The position numbers and the translations under genes are program-made. A DNA stretch of 64,000 bases from Acestrorhynchus altus (Eukaryota; Chordata; Actinopteri; Characiformes; Acestrorhynchidae): positions 18,928,353 through 18,992,352 of the forward strand of contig CM067506.1 of the NCBI GenBank assembly GCA_034509495.1. Direction: 5' to 3'. Positions 1-10,649 of the stretch are shown here, piece by piece (the first letter of the stretch is position 1; every line of letters starts with the position of its first letter). Below the pieces are notes generated by a model, which did not search any database, was not told the origin of the DNA, and saw nothing but the letters and a program-made list of their open reading frames with translations.

Positions 1-1540
1 TTTCCCCTGAGAGTTGTCTCATTACCTTTATCTCAGAGCTCAGCGTTCAGCATGAAATTTGATCCTGCCCTTCCTCCTGCTCTACATGCTTGCCATTTTG
101 TCAAACAAGCTCAAAATTCTTGGGAGGATGAGGCAGAGGGCTTTTGTTAAGTGTTGCACTCAGAGACACAGTGGACCACGCTTTAAGGCAGGGTAGAATA
201 TTTTTGCTGCCGTTGTGGTTGAAGTGCGCCGTAGGTGTGAATGTTCAGGGCAGCCGTTGTCTTCTTCTGTAGGGCTGTTTACACACTCATTAGCAGACTT
301 TGGCTTTCGGCACACTCCAATACAGGAATATCAAGCTGTTTCATCATGTAAGTCCCTGACTAAGGCCAAGATGACAAGAAAGAAGCTTTTCAACTTCTAT
401 TCCAGCACATAAACAAATAAATATAGTTATATGATGAATACATTCTCCAGTCTTTATTTATCCCTTAATAAATAAGCAGGCTGATTTATTACTGTAACAC
501 ACGGATAGATATGTGCAAATGATCTTCTTATTGGCTACCCTGCATTGTGCCTCTTTTGTGTGTGAAAAGGTGGGACTCTACTACTGTATCTGAATAGGTA
601 GCCTATTCCATGCCTGGTGATGGTTTAGGTGACTTATTTAGCACCAGTTTAAAAAGCAGAAAATAACATGAATGTCGAAATGTAAATATTGATCTGTACT
701 GGTCCAAAGTGGGTCTTGCAGTCAGATACCATGCGAAGCCAAAGTCTTAAAAAAACAACCATTACCTTCCTCTATAGCAGAGGTCGCTAATAGGCAGACC
801 ATGGTCCAGGTTTGGACTCATATGCTGTCATTTCCAGACCCAAAACTGGAAAGATGGAGAACTGTTTAATATTGAGAATGTTTATCTTAATCAGAGTAAC
901 TTTTCTAACCTTTACAATAAAGGTTTCACAAGAAATTCACAGACTAATTGCATGTGTTGTGAATATCACACACGATGCTACTCTGCCAATCTGATCTGTG
1001 CATTATGATGAGGGCGGTGACTCGAGTGAATGACACAGCAGACCTGCCCTACTGTGTAAATAAACATAACACATGAAACAACATTAAAATGCTTTTGGGA
1101 TACTTAAACCAGATGTGTTTTAAATAAGGAAAGCAATCACAGGTTGAATTGGAAGTTTTGTATCACTTAACATGATGTCAGTTGAAGAATAAGTCCTGCC
1201 CTTCTGCAAAAAGAGCCAATACGCTGGTGGAATACACTGTATGTAAAAGTAAAATTGTGGGCAAAAGCAGTAATGTCAAGTGCCATTCTCAGACAAGTTA
1301 TTAATCATTTTATTTTAAGGAATGGACTTGTTTTTTATTTGGTATTTGGAGAATTTGATATTTACAATCTGTCAAGTTCAGTGTGAAAACTGACAGTGAA
1401 TATTGCTGAAATATATTGAATTGTAATGTATACAGAAAATTGCACTGGATCAGGATGTAAATTAGTTAATGTAGATGTTCCAAACCCTGGCTTGCCGACA
1501 TTTTCTCGAACTGGACCTTATTGAATTTGAATAAAATACC
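1..1540. other. Non-coding, no feature recognised
   Basis: This AT-rich sequence has no long simple repeat, no recognisable transposon end and no open frame resembling a protein. The short open frames are of chance length and composition. Confidence 0.6.
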
Positions 1541-1945
1541 CCTGATCCACAGTGTTACCATGTTACAATATTAGGCAGCAAATAAACAGCCAGTTCTTGA
1601 TGGTGATTTGTTAAAAGCAGCTAAAATGGGAAATATGAACCACTTTGATGAGAGCCAAATTGTGACAGCCAGGCCACTGGGTCAGAGCATTTCCAAAACA
1701 TCAGCCAGGTGTTACAGGGGGTTTCTGGTATGGGGTTGTCAGTACCTAACAAAAGAGGTCTGAGAGAGGACAAATGAACTGAAAGCAATCAGTGATGCAA
1801 TCCATGATGGCCCCACCTCACAACTTATGGGACGTAAGGATGTGCTAACGTATTGGTTCCAGATACCACAGGTGTCTTGTGGAGTTCATGCCTCAGACTG
1901 TCAGATCTGCTGTGGTGGCACAAGGTTGACCTACACAATATTAGC
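1541..1945 (+). mobile_element. Tc1/mariner transposon remnant, internally deleted
   Basis: The sequence follows a fish Tc1/mariner family. A decayed left end (CTGATCCACAGTGTTACCAT) is followed by the start of the transposase region, where CTGGGTCAGAGCATTTCCAAA encodes the helix-turn-helix part. It then jumps to the transposase C-terminus at about 1,808-1,945, in a frame reading APPHNLWDV and later LVEFMPQTVRSAVVAQG, closing with CCTACACAATATTAG. The catalytic DDE core is missing between the two parts, and stop codons interrupt what remains. It is a non-functional relic. The family is recognised from memory of the consensus. Confidence 0.75.
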
Positions 1946-2238
1946 TTTTGTTGAATCTTTACTATGTACAACCTTTTACTCAGAGTAGTGGGTGGGTTGC
2001 ATTGACATGCTCCCATTGCAGGTGACTCCTGGTCTCTGTGGAGATAGGCCTGCATTTGTGACAGGGTTGTAGGATTTAGTCTGAGCATATGAGCTGAAAC
2101 CACGCCCCCAGGTGTGGTTTTAAAACAGAGTGAATACTTTACTCAAGGCTGCAGAAGCTGTTGTTCTCGTTGTTCTTTTAAAGAGGCTGTTAAATACGGA
2201 TCAGCTGCTGATGGCACTTTCACCGCCCTTTCTGTCTT

Positions 2239-2243
<5 letters not shown>

Positions 2244-2270
<27 letters not shown>

Positions 2271-2298
2271 ACTCTCTCTCTCTCTCTCTCTCTCTCTC
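2244..2298 (+). repeat. (CT)n microsatellite with TCTG prefix
   Basis: A short run of TCTG units passes into a CT dinucleotide array interrupted once by an A. Open frames across it encode only Leu/Ser runs and are not genes. Confidence 0.95.
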
Positions 2299-2500
2299 CC
2301 CCATCCTCCTGTCTAAGAATGGGGTGTGCCTCCGGGGGCCACATCACTTACCTGCTGACACGCAGGACATGATTGATGAGCAGCCTCAGGCGCTGGAGTC
2401 GACTTTGTCAGCTGCTCATAATTTATACATCTTATCTCTGTCAGAAGAAAAGAGAGAGCGTGGCGTATGGAAATGAAAACACGGGTCTTGTTTAGGCTTC
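2299..2500. other. Complex non-coding block, possibly conserved
   Basis: The sequence after the CT array is balanced in composition, has no repeat signature and contains a GATTGATGAGCAGC motif and the AT-rich run CATAATTTATAC. It resembles conserved non-coding DNA, but no alignment is available. No protein is recognised. Confidence 0.25.
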
Positions 2501-3576
2501 CAGTAGCAATGCAGTTTGGAGAGAAAAATCCGATTGCTATCTGGCTACTCTCTCATCACGACGGCTGCGGTCTGACCCTGGCTTGCCCTGGCTTTTCTCT
2601 GCCTGACTCTGGTCTCTAGGATGGACAGGCCCCTGCTTAAAGTTGGCTCTTCATCCAAAAGTGAAGCAGAGTTACCATATAATTATGCCTCTGAGTGCAT
2701 TTGGTGTTTGGGATGTGGTTTATTTTAGAAAGGTTTTATTCTGTGTCAACATCTAATAATCCTGATAAATTTCAGCAACCAATGTTTCTGTGTTCGGCTT
2801 ACTGTCAGCGTTCTTAATAAATAAAGTCTGAGATAAATATTCAATATGTTCTTTTTGTGCTGATCTATTACTGCAGCAGATTTAGTGTGCCGCTTGATTA
2901 GCTGAGCAAGGGTGTAAGTGTATAAGAGCATATGTACAAGGTTAATATTAAATGAGAGTGTTTACCTAGACATGATGTCCATCATGATGAATCATCTCAC
3001 CAACTTTTTAATTTCCATTTTGATCTGAACATTCATCACATATGTCAGATCAGTCATCCATGGCCTGGCTTGTCATCTGTGATGACAGACAAGAGAAGTA
3101 TCAGGGTAATCTGAGCTAGACATACTTCCATTAGAAAACATATACAGCTACTCAGAAGACAAGGCTGACAAGTCCATAGAGTTGCACAATAATATATGGC
3201 ATGTTATGATTTAAGTAATGAAAAATTTGCACAGGTTTATTGAAAAAATACTGTCAAACTATAATAGTAAATTCTGTCAATTCTAAAAACAGTGAAATTC
3301 AGTAAATATCTGACAAAACATCTCTTTTGGAAAAAAATTCCAATGTTAAATACTCTCACATTGTACATAATGTAAATATTCCATATTACCAGTGTTTTAT
3401 CATACATTTTACAATATCAGACATGTTCTAGTTAATTTATTTTTTTCCACAGTAACATTTACACACACAAAAAAAAACATCCCTTATGGTCTTGTGCATT
3501 GTGACAGTGATATTCTGGCAATGACAGAATTTTGTTTTTTTTGTGTACAAACAGATTTTAAATTAATTAGAAAGAA

Positions 3577-3627
<51 letters not shown>

Positions 3628-5042
3628 AAGTATTTAAATGTACTTATTCAGATCATTGTAAGACCACTGTACTTCCTGGATGTTTTTAGGGGATACAGAA
3701 CAACAGTTTTGTTAATCACTGCAGAAAACAGCATGTCAGATTTAAGCCGAGATGACTTTTCTTGTCTTGTTTGCTGACTGTTTGACTGTATGTAGCAGAA
3801 TTTGAAAAGAGAGTTTAAAACACTAAACTTGTAATCATCCTCCTATTTTTATTGTTGTTACAATGCTTTGTTCTTTCGTTTTAGGAGGCTTTTTTTAGCT
3901 GTTTCGTTTAGCACAGCACAGCTAACAAAACAACTCAGATTCCATAACCCCTTCCTGCTATTGATCTTTAGTCGAAGATAAAAGAACTTTCCTAAAATCA
4001 TGCATTTTTCATTGCAGTATCAATGGGTTCAGTTGAAGTCTTTGCATTTGGCACTAAGGTTTGCTTAAAGCTATACTTACAAATGCTGTCTGTTTTGCTC
4101 TATTGATTCAGTGGTTTTGTTTCTTGGATATTGAAGACACCAGTCCCCTGACATCACTTTGCTTTGCCTTTGATCAAAATGTTTGCTCTGAGCTACGCTG
4201 AAGAATCAAGTAAATTAGGCTAATTATGCAGTAGGGAGATACAGGAGTTTATTGTGCCTCCTATTGAATATTAAAACGAGATGAGAGCATGCTTCCCTGT
4301 TGGAGAAAAAAAAAGTATGTTTAGCATTCTGAACTGTTTCAGCTGATTGTTTTCAGTGTCAGAACTTTCTTTCAGAGGGATTTGATGAAGTGATTAACAG
4401 AAAGTCAGTTATGAGGGATAATGTTGTTGTTGTTTTTATGTTTACATTGTAAGATCCTACTTGCTTACCGTTCCATTCCAGGTTTGAGAAACTACTGCGT
4501 TGGTCGAGCTGCACAAAGGATACTGACCTGTTGTTCTGTAACTTAGATGGTAGGGGTTGGTGATATTGAGCGACCTAGTTAAAGAAGTTTCATCAGACGT
4601 GTTGCCTTCACTCCTGCTCTGATCAGAGGCACTGCTACTTTACTGACTTACTGTTTCATCTCAGTCAAGAACTTATGCTAATCGTACACTTGTGTTTTGA
4701 CACAAGTTGTGGTTTTGAAGATGAAGACGTTCAGTCCACTGTGCCTGAGATATGAACACTGCCCCTTGTGCCAGTACCTGGTTCAGACACTATAGTGTCA
4801 GGTTTCCACAGTGGAGCTCACAATGATGTCTGTATCTGAGGCTGTCTCATTGTGAAGGGCTGTGGTGTACAGTTCTGGGTGCAACACAGGTGAGGAGTGG
4901 TGGAGTTAGAGGAGAGCAGGACACAAACTAACAGGGGAAATGTAACTTTTCTGTAGTTATGGAATGTAAGGGAGATGAGATTCAATATGATTGATATTTT
5001 GGTGTCACAAAAGTAACTTTAATGTATACTGAGTTGTGCATG
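2500..5042. other. AT-rich non-coding, only one microsatellite recognised
   Basis: Apart from the ATT array near 3.6 kb, I see no transposon end, coding exon or RNA gene here. Confidence 0.5.
3580..3626 (+). repeat. (ATT)n microsatellite
   Basis: About fifteen uninterrupted ATT units. The open frame across it encodes an Ile run and is an artefact. Confidence 0.95.
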
Positions 5043-5044
5043 TA

Positions 5045-6273
5045 CAGCGCCCACCATAATTATTGGCACCCCTAATAAAAATGTGTTAAAAGCCTTAAAA
5101 TAAATATTTTTTTATTGCAAAGCATAAAGAGGCAACCTTCAATGCAAGTGAAAAAAATAAAAGAAAGAAAAAATCCTGACTAAGGAACAATTATTTCCCA
5201 TAAAATGACCTGTTCCACAATTATTGGCATCCTTAACAATTTCTTGGAAATAAATGTATTTGTATCATTTATGTCATTTCTACTGTAGTTTATAAAGTGG
5301 ATCAAACTATCTAGGAACCTTTAATTAGTAATTCATCACTTCCTGTTTCCCTGGGGTATAAATATGCAGAATTGAATCAAATTGTAGCATCTTGGGGTTA
5401 TGAGGTCTCCCAAACAACCATCAGGTGCTATCTACATGCCAACAAGCTGTTTGGGAGGCATGCACAGAGAAAGCCTTTTCTGAGATATACTCAATCGTAA
5501 ATAGGTGGAGTTTGCAAAGCGGTACTGGGATTTTAACTGGGATTGTGTGCTTTGGTCAGATACCAAGATTTTGGCAACAAACACTCTAAATGGGTCTGGC
5601 ATAACACCAAGGATGAGAATGCAGAAAAACACCTCATGCCCACTGTTAAGTATGGGGGAGGACCGGTGATGCTGCGGGTTCCTGGGAACCTTGTAAGGAT
5701 ACATGGAATCATGAACTCTTTGAAATATCAGGACATTTTCAATCAGAATCTGGTGGCCTCTGCCCCGAAAGCTGAAGATGGGTCGTCACTGGATCTTTTA
5801 GTAAGATAATGACACCTAAACATGTGGCCAAATCTACTCAAAAATGGTTCACAAGGCACAAAATCAAGCTCATCTCACGGCCATCTCATTCCCCAGACCT
5901 CAACAGCCCTTTAGAAAACCTGTGGGGTGGGCTGAAGAGGAGAGTGTATAGGAGAATATCTGAACGATTTAGAGAGGTTGTGCAAAGAGGAATGGTTGAA
6001 GATCCCTCTTTCTGTATTCTCCCACCTTGTGAAGAGTTATAGGAGAAGATTAAGTTCTGTCTTGTTGGCAAAAGGAGGTTGTACAAAGTACTAACACTAG
6101 GGGTGCCAATAATTGTGGCACACATGATTTTATTCAGAAGATTTATTTCTTAATGTATGTTTTTTTCCCCACCAAATAAAGGCACTTGAATTAAAGCTTT
6201 TTATAAAAAAGAATTTATTAGAAGCCAAAGAACACTTCTTAACCAGGGGTGCCAATAATTATGGAGGGCTTTG
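5045..6273 (+). mobile_element. Tc1-like transposon with IR/DR ends, complete but decayed
   Basis: Both outer ends are present and flanked by TA dinucleotides (5043-5044 and 6274-6275), as expected for Tc1/mariner insertion. Left end CAGCGCCCACCATAATTATT and right-end complement CAAAGCCCTCCATAATTATT are inverted copies that both continue into GGCACCCCT. A second inner copy lies about 165 bases inside each end: TCCACAATTATTGGCATCC at 5211-5233, and the complement of GGGTGCCAATAATTGTGG at 6099-6122. This is the two-repeats-per-end arrangement known from Sleeping Beauty-type elements. Total length of about 1.23 kb fits an element carrying one degraded transposase gene. Confidence 0.93.
5397..6042 (+). 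pseudogene. Tc1-like transposase pseudogene
   Basis: The recognisable DDE transposase pieces lie in three reading frames. The N-terminal DNA-binding end reads VSQTTIRCYLHANKLFGR near 5,405-5,460. The first catalytic Asp sits in a WSD motif at 5553-5561. A central block HLMPTVKYGGGPVM follows in another frame. The second Asp is in a GAT-AAT-GAC motif at 5805-5813, just before an apparent one-base insertion. PKHVAKS and SPDLN..LENLW follow in the third frame, with the catalytic Glu codon at 5914-5916. Frameshifts and stops make it inactive. A protein from it would once have excised and reinserted the element as DNA. Confidence 0.9.
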
Positions 6274-6345
6274 TAGAGCAAAGAATCCATGCTTTTTTAT
6301 TTTATCAACCTTTTGGTGGCTGTAGCAAAGAATCATGCTCAAGGT

Positions 6346-6592
6346 GCAGTCATGGCCTGGTGCTTAGAGAACCAGCCTTGTGACTGAATGGTTGTTGGTT
6401 CGGACATGGCAGGAAATGAACGAAGTGGCCTTGAGCAAGGCACTTACCTCCCCAGCTGCTCCCTGGGTGCTGTGGATAGGGCTGCCCACTGCTCCAGGCA
6501 TGTGTGCTCACTGCCCCCTAGTGTGTTTTCCTGCATAGCTGGCTTAAATGTAGAGGACAAATTGCAAGCACAGTGGGTCTATATGCATGTCT
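6346..6592 (+). repeat. tRNA-derived SINE, copy 1 (+)
   Basis: The head resembles a tRNA. An A-box-like TGGCCTGGTGCTTAGAG lies at 6352-6368 and a B-box-like GGTTCGGAC at 6398-6406. The body follows a family common in ostariophysan fish: CCTTGAGCAAGGCAC, then GCTGTGGATAGGGCTGCCCA, then TGCTCACTGCCCCCTAGTG. The tail GGCTTAAATGTAGAGGACAA is present. At least four further copies lie near 17.2, 22.3, 32.8 and 37.6 kb. Such elements are non-coding and moved with LINE enzymes. Confidence 0.85.
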
Positions 6593-6789
6593 CCATTTAA
6601 GCATGTAAGCAACTCATTGAGAGCCAGCCAGACTAATTCACAGCCTCCACACAATGGGATTGATTGTAACACAATGTTGCAAATGAGCCTTCCAAGAAAA
6701 ACAGTGAGAGCAGGCCATATTGCACCATATCAATTCACTTGTTGTTTTTTTAAATGTCAAACATGGCAATATTTGGTGATAGGTCAAAC

Positions 6790-7183
6790 TTAATTTAAAC
6801 CCATAAGGTTCAACAAAGATATGTCACAGATACTTTAAAAGGTGCTGAACTTTACAGCAATTTTTCCTTCACATTAACTCATGAAGTTACACATCCTGGA
6901 TGCATCATAGAACAGTTCATGAGTGTATGAGCAAGTAACCTTATTTACATGATGCCAGTGTGTTTTGTTAGTTAGAACCCATTTCCAGAACTAAATGATG
7001 AAATACAAGTTATGCAATTGTTTTTGTGACTAATATATTACATCAGGATTTGAATTGTTTTGTAGAATAAGTGGTGTGACCATTCTACCACAATACAAAA
7101 ACCACTAATGAGCTGTTCAATTACTATAACGTTCACTTATTTTGATAGATGTAAAACTGGGTCTGGACCCCTATGGGTTAAAT
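6790..7183. mobile_element. Putative non-autonomous element with TTAAACCC-type inverted ends
   Basis: AATTTAAACCCATAAGGTTC at the left is matched by the complement of GACCCCTATGGGTTAAATT at the right. This gives imperfect inverted ends about 19 bases long around a non-coding interior of about 390 bases. A TTAA next to a CCC start suggests a piggyBac-like MITE. Superfamily assignment is an inference. Confidence 0.4.
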
Positions 7184-7320
7184 TCCTGTTATTTGTTCAA
7201 TAAAGCTTGAGTTAGACATGAATACATTATTTAAATAGGCATGAAGATTTACCCAGTATGACCTTATTAGCACATATTCATAGGACTGTTGTGTAAAATC
7301 AATCATACTTGCATTATTAG

Positions 7321-7943
7321 AGAACTTGTTAGAACTTGTTAGAACCCTGTTATGCAACATATTATGTGCTGCTTAGTCTCTCGGTTGTGATGAGTAGACT
7401 CTGCATCACCTACAATGTCCAAAACATAACATGCAAGATGTGCATATGTAGATTTTAACTCTTTGTACAAACCAAGTGTTGATTTGAACTCTTGTATGGA
7501 CCTATGTAATAGTGTTGCAACCTGTCCAGAGAATACTGAATTTATTAAGCAAATAAACTTATAAACTCACTTTAGAATATTGAACACTTTAAAGGGCTCT
7601 TATTAACTAAAAAAACTACATAAATCAGTAGACATGGCACTATATACAGCCCACAGATTAGGGGTTTATTAACAATCAAAATTCTGCCATTTACACATAA
7701 TTAAGAACCAGTATATTTAGGTCATAAATTATGTCCAAAATGTGCATAACAGGGTCTTGACAACGTATTAATTGTGAATTCTTGCAACTAATAATGTAAT
7801 TTTTTGTGATTTACACATAACAGATCCCCAATTATTCCTAGTATTATAAAGGTCAAGCTTAATGCATGGTGAATTCAGACATGGTGTCTAATTCAGGCTT
7901 TACTCTACAAAGAACAAGATGTTAATAAACCCATAATCTGTGT
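7321..7943. repeat. Overlapping inverted repeats, unclassified
   Basis: Two inverted pairs overlap here. ACCCTGTTATGCA near 7,336-7,350 pairs with TGCATAACAGGGT near 7,744-7,757. CACAGATTAGGGGTTTATTAAC (7655-7676) pairs with GTTAATAAACCCATAATCTG (7922-7941). A tandem AGAACTTGTT duplication precedes the first arm at 7,321. There is no coding capacity. The layout suggests stacked short DNA-transposon derivatives. Confidence 0.45.
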
Positions 7944-8127
7944 CTATTACAATATATTATTGTATAGTATTATCAGATTTTTTGAGGACATTGTATGTAG
8001 TGTATTCAATACTGCAGCTTCTTGAGGTACACTGGCATAGCAGTAACACTTCATCATTAGCCATTGTAAAAACCATACAGAAATGTAAAAGTAAAAATGC
8101 ATATAGACTCACTGCAGCTGTAACATA

Positions 8128-8501
8128 CACAATATGTCCAATTGTTTATGGACGCCCCTTTAAACAAGTTACTTTAAGTTGGACCCATTGCTGATACAGA
8201 TGTGTAAATGCACAAACGGCTTGTCTAGTCCATGTGGAGAAGTGCTACCAATAGAATGGTATGGGATAGAGCAGTGTAAAGCCTCCCAGCATTGAGCTGT
8301 TGATCGGTGGAACTGTGTTGTATGGCATGATGGTGCAATATTCAATACTTTTGGGATGAGGTGGGGTGGTGATCATCTAATATCCTAACCTCACTAACAC
8401 TCATTCCTGGACTGTAAAGACAGTTACACCAACAGATCCAGCCTTTGATTTTGGAAGAAACAATGGATGAGTAGGCATTCCAATATTGTGTCCATTTAGT
8501 G
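8128..8501. mobile_element. Tc1/mariner deletion derivative (MITE), copy 1
   Basis: The left end ACAATATGTCCAATTGTTTA and right-end complement CACTAAATGGACACAATATT are decayed inverted copies of a fish Tc1 end of the type TATATGGACAAAAGTATT. The interior includes CCATTGCTGATACAGATGTG and CAATACTTTTGGGATGAG, then a fragment of the transposase C-terminus. Most of the gene is deleted. A second copy sharing the CAATACTTTTGGGATGAG stretch lies at 32.6-32.96 kb. Confidence 0.72.
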
Positions 8502-9620
8502 CAGCATTGGTGGTTAAGAACAAATTCTTATCTAAAATGTTTCCACACCAGTTTAAAAGACATATATAAGCATAATGTTAGGGGGTTATGTTAAAAGATA
8601 TAGTAGAAGCAGCTTTTTAATACATAAACCAAAAAAAATACATTTTACGTTCTATCTGAAGAAAAGACTGGTGGTGAATCACCTGCAAATCATGTCTAAA
8701 GGTGATGTTGCTTATTAGTATGTTTTCAAAATGCTGCCAATCTGTCATTAGCACAGACTTTTTTAGCTAATTTATGTTAAATTGTTTGCTTGACATCATC
8801 TTATCACATTAGAAGTGTTTGTGTGCTGAGAAAGTGATAGACATGAAAAACATCCCACCCTTCCATACTGCTCAAACATCCTCTATTATTAATGCAAGAA
8901 TTATTGTGAACTGTTTGGCGACTATTTGCTTTAGCAAATCTTGGTGAGTCCTACAGGGTTCTATTTTAGGGTTTGTACAATTGATGATAATTATGAGAAT
9001 AATGGAGTTAGGAGAGGGTGGGCTTAAGGAATTAAATAAAAATAGTAAGGAAATATAGAAAAAGACTTTACAATGTATCTACATTTATCATATCATGTCT
9101 TAAATGCTTGCAAATGGGTTGTAAAACAATGTGGACATTTGGGTTTGCCAGCGCAGCACGTCTGTCAGAGCTCATTGCTCCATATAGGCTTTTTCACATG
9201 TCCGCAGAATGAATTTAAGAATAGCCCCCACAGGAAATAATTCCAGAAGTGATGTTGTGGTGACGGTGGCTGCTGTTGTTGTCAGGTGTTAAATAACACT
9301 TTGGACCAAGGACAGCCAAATGACAGAGTCCTCTCTGGGAGAATCTAAAAAGAGGAAAAATATAGTGCAGAGAGGCAGGAAGGACTCCTCAAAGAGATGA
9401 CCATCAGCACAGCGCCCCAAATGTTTGGCAGCACACTGCTGCCATGGTATAATTGGAGAGAAAACATATATGGGTGCAAATAACCCCCTGTCAGTGGCAT
9501 TAAAAGGAGTACAGTTGATGGCTGAAAGAGGGAGAGAGCGACGGCGAGAGAGAAAGAGCAGGGGAAAAGTGGAGGCTAAGTAAAAGGCAGATGAAATGGA
9601 AACATGGAGGGTGTAAGAGT
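8502..9620. other. Non-coding, nothing recognised
   Basis: The first half is AT-rich. The last 500 bases (about 9,140-9,600) are more complex, but I find no repeat, exon or RNA signature. Confidence 0.45.

Positions 9621-9621
<1 letters not shown>

Positions 9622-9667
<46 letters not shown>
9622..9667 (+). repeat. (GA)n microsatellite
   Basis: An almost perfect GA array follows a GA-rich stretch. Reverse-strand open frames through it encode Ser/Leu runs and are artefacts. Confidence 0.95.
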
Positions 9668-9671
<4 letters not shown>

Positions 9672-10055
9672 TGTGTGTGTTGGGGGGTGGACATGGAAAT
9701 ATTTCCAATGATTGTTAGCTGGTTGTCCACATTGTGGGTTGTTGTTTGTGAACAAAAGTTGTAGGAAATCAGATGTTTTGTTGTTGTGCTGGCAGCAGGA
9801 GTGATTTGTGACATGTTTTGAATCCACACAAGGTTAAAATGGAGAAAAGGTAACATTAACGATGACATCAGCAATGAATGTGGTCAACCTGAAGGCTGAT
9901 CTGTGTGTGGGTTTTTTTTTAATGCACAGAAGTGTCAAGGACCATCAAAGCTTTCCCTATCATTAGCAGCAGATAGATAGCCTGTCTGTATTCAGCTTTC
10001 AACTTGGAGGACTGACCAAGACCCTGACATGGCCTACAGACAGCTGGACTGGTGG

Positions 10056-10646
10056 TTAACTCTTAGAACCCAAGATCTGCATTTTACAGACAGTTACATG
10101 CTATTTTCTAGGTTCCATATCTCAGGATCAGTGTAACCTATACACATGATACACATACTTACCTATCGAAACCATGATTCACTCGTTTCCCAGATTAAAT
10201 GACAAAATGAACAGAAGTTAATATAAAATGAGTAATTAACAGTCATTCTAGAGCATTTCTGTTGGTCTATTCATCCATTATTATTTACACAGTGTACAGC
10301 TACAAGGTTAAAATCATGGAGAAAAAATAAAAATGGACATTTTTTGGGACAGCAGCAATATGCTTGACCAGAACCACAGCATAAAGTATTTTTTTTATTC
10401 CTTATAAGCCAAAACACAAAAGAAATTGTAGGCGTGAAGTAATTTTTGGATCAAAACATGGTCAAATTCATACAAGTATTTACATACGGTTATTGTTTCC
10501 ATCTAAAATGGAAACAGATTTGAGTAGCCTATGATCTCCTGAAAATAACAGTCTCTGTCATCTCCAATAAATACTTTTTTAATAAATAAAAGTATGTCAA
10601 ACTACTAAAATATCCTACAAAATTAGCCTAGGGTTCTAAAGGTTAA
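10056..10646. mobile_element. Putative piggyBac-like MITE with TTAA target duplication
   Basis: TTAA at 10056-10059 is followed by CTCTTAGAACCC. The other end reads, on the opposite strand, TTAA (10643-10646) followed by CCTTTAGAACCC. The 12-base ends match at 11 positions and lie directly inside TTAA copies, the target duplication of piggyBac-type elements. The interior of about 580 bases is AT-rich with no transposase frame. Part of it (10,252-10,370) resembles 18,353-18,491. Confidence 0.6.
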
Positions 10647-10649
10647 TGC

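Noticed and set aside
2114..2476. Open frames of 80-120 codons over the CT array, one beginning MGCASGG after an AG
   Set aside because: Most of the length is Ser/Leu from CT repeats. The MGC start, which recalls a myristoylation signal, is followed by only a short tail, with no splice or family support.
6352..6406. tRNA-like A and B boxes
   Set aside because: They belong to a SINE. The fold and anticodon arm of a functional tRNA are not maintained.
9289..9874. Reverse-strand frames of 83-139 codons
   Set aside because: They are translations of the GA array and its flanks in several frames, with no recognisable domain.
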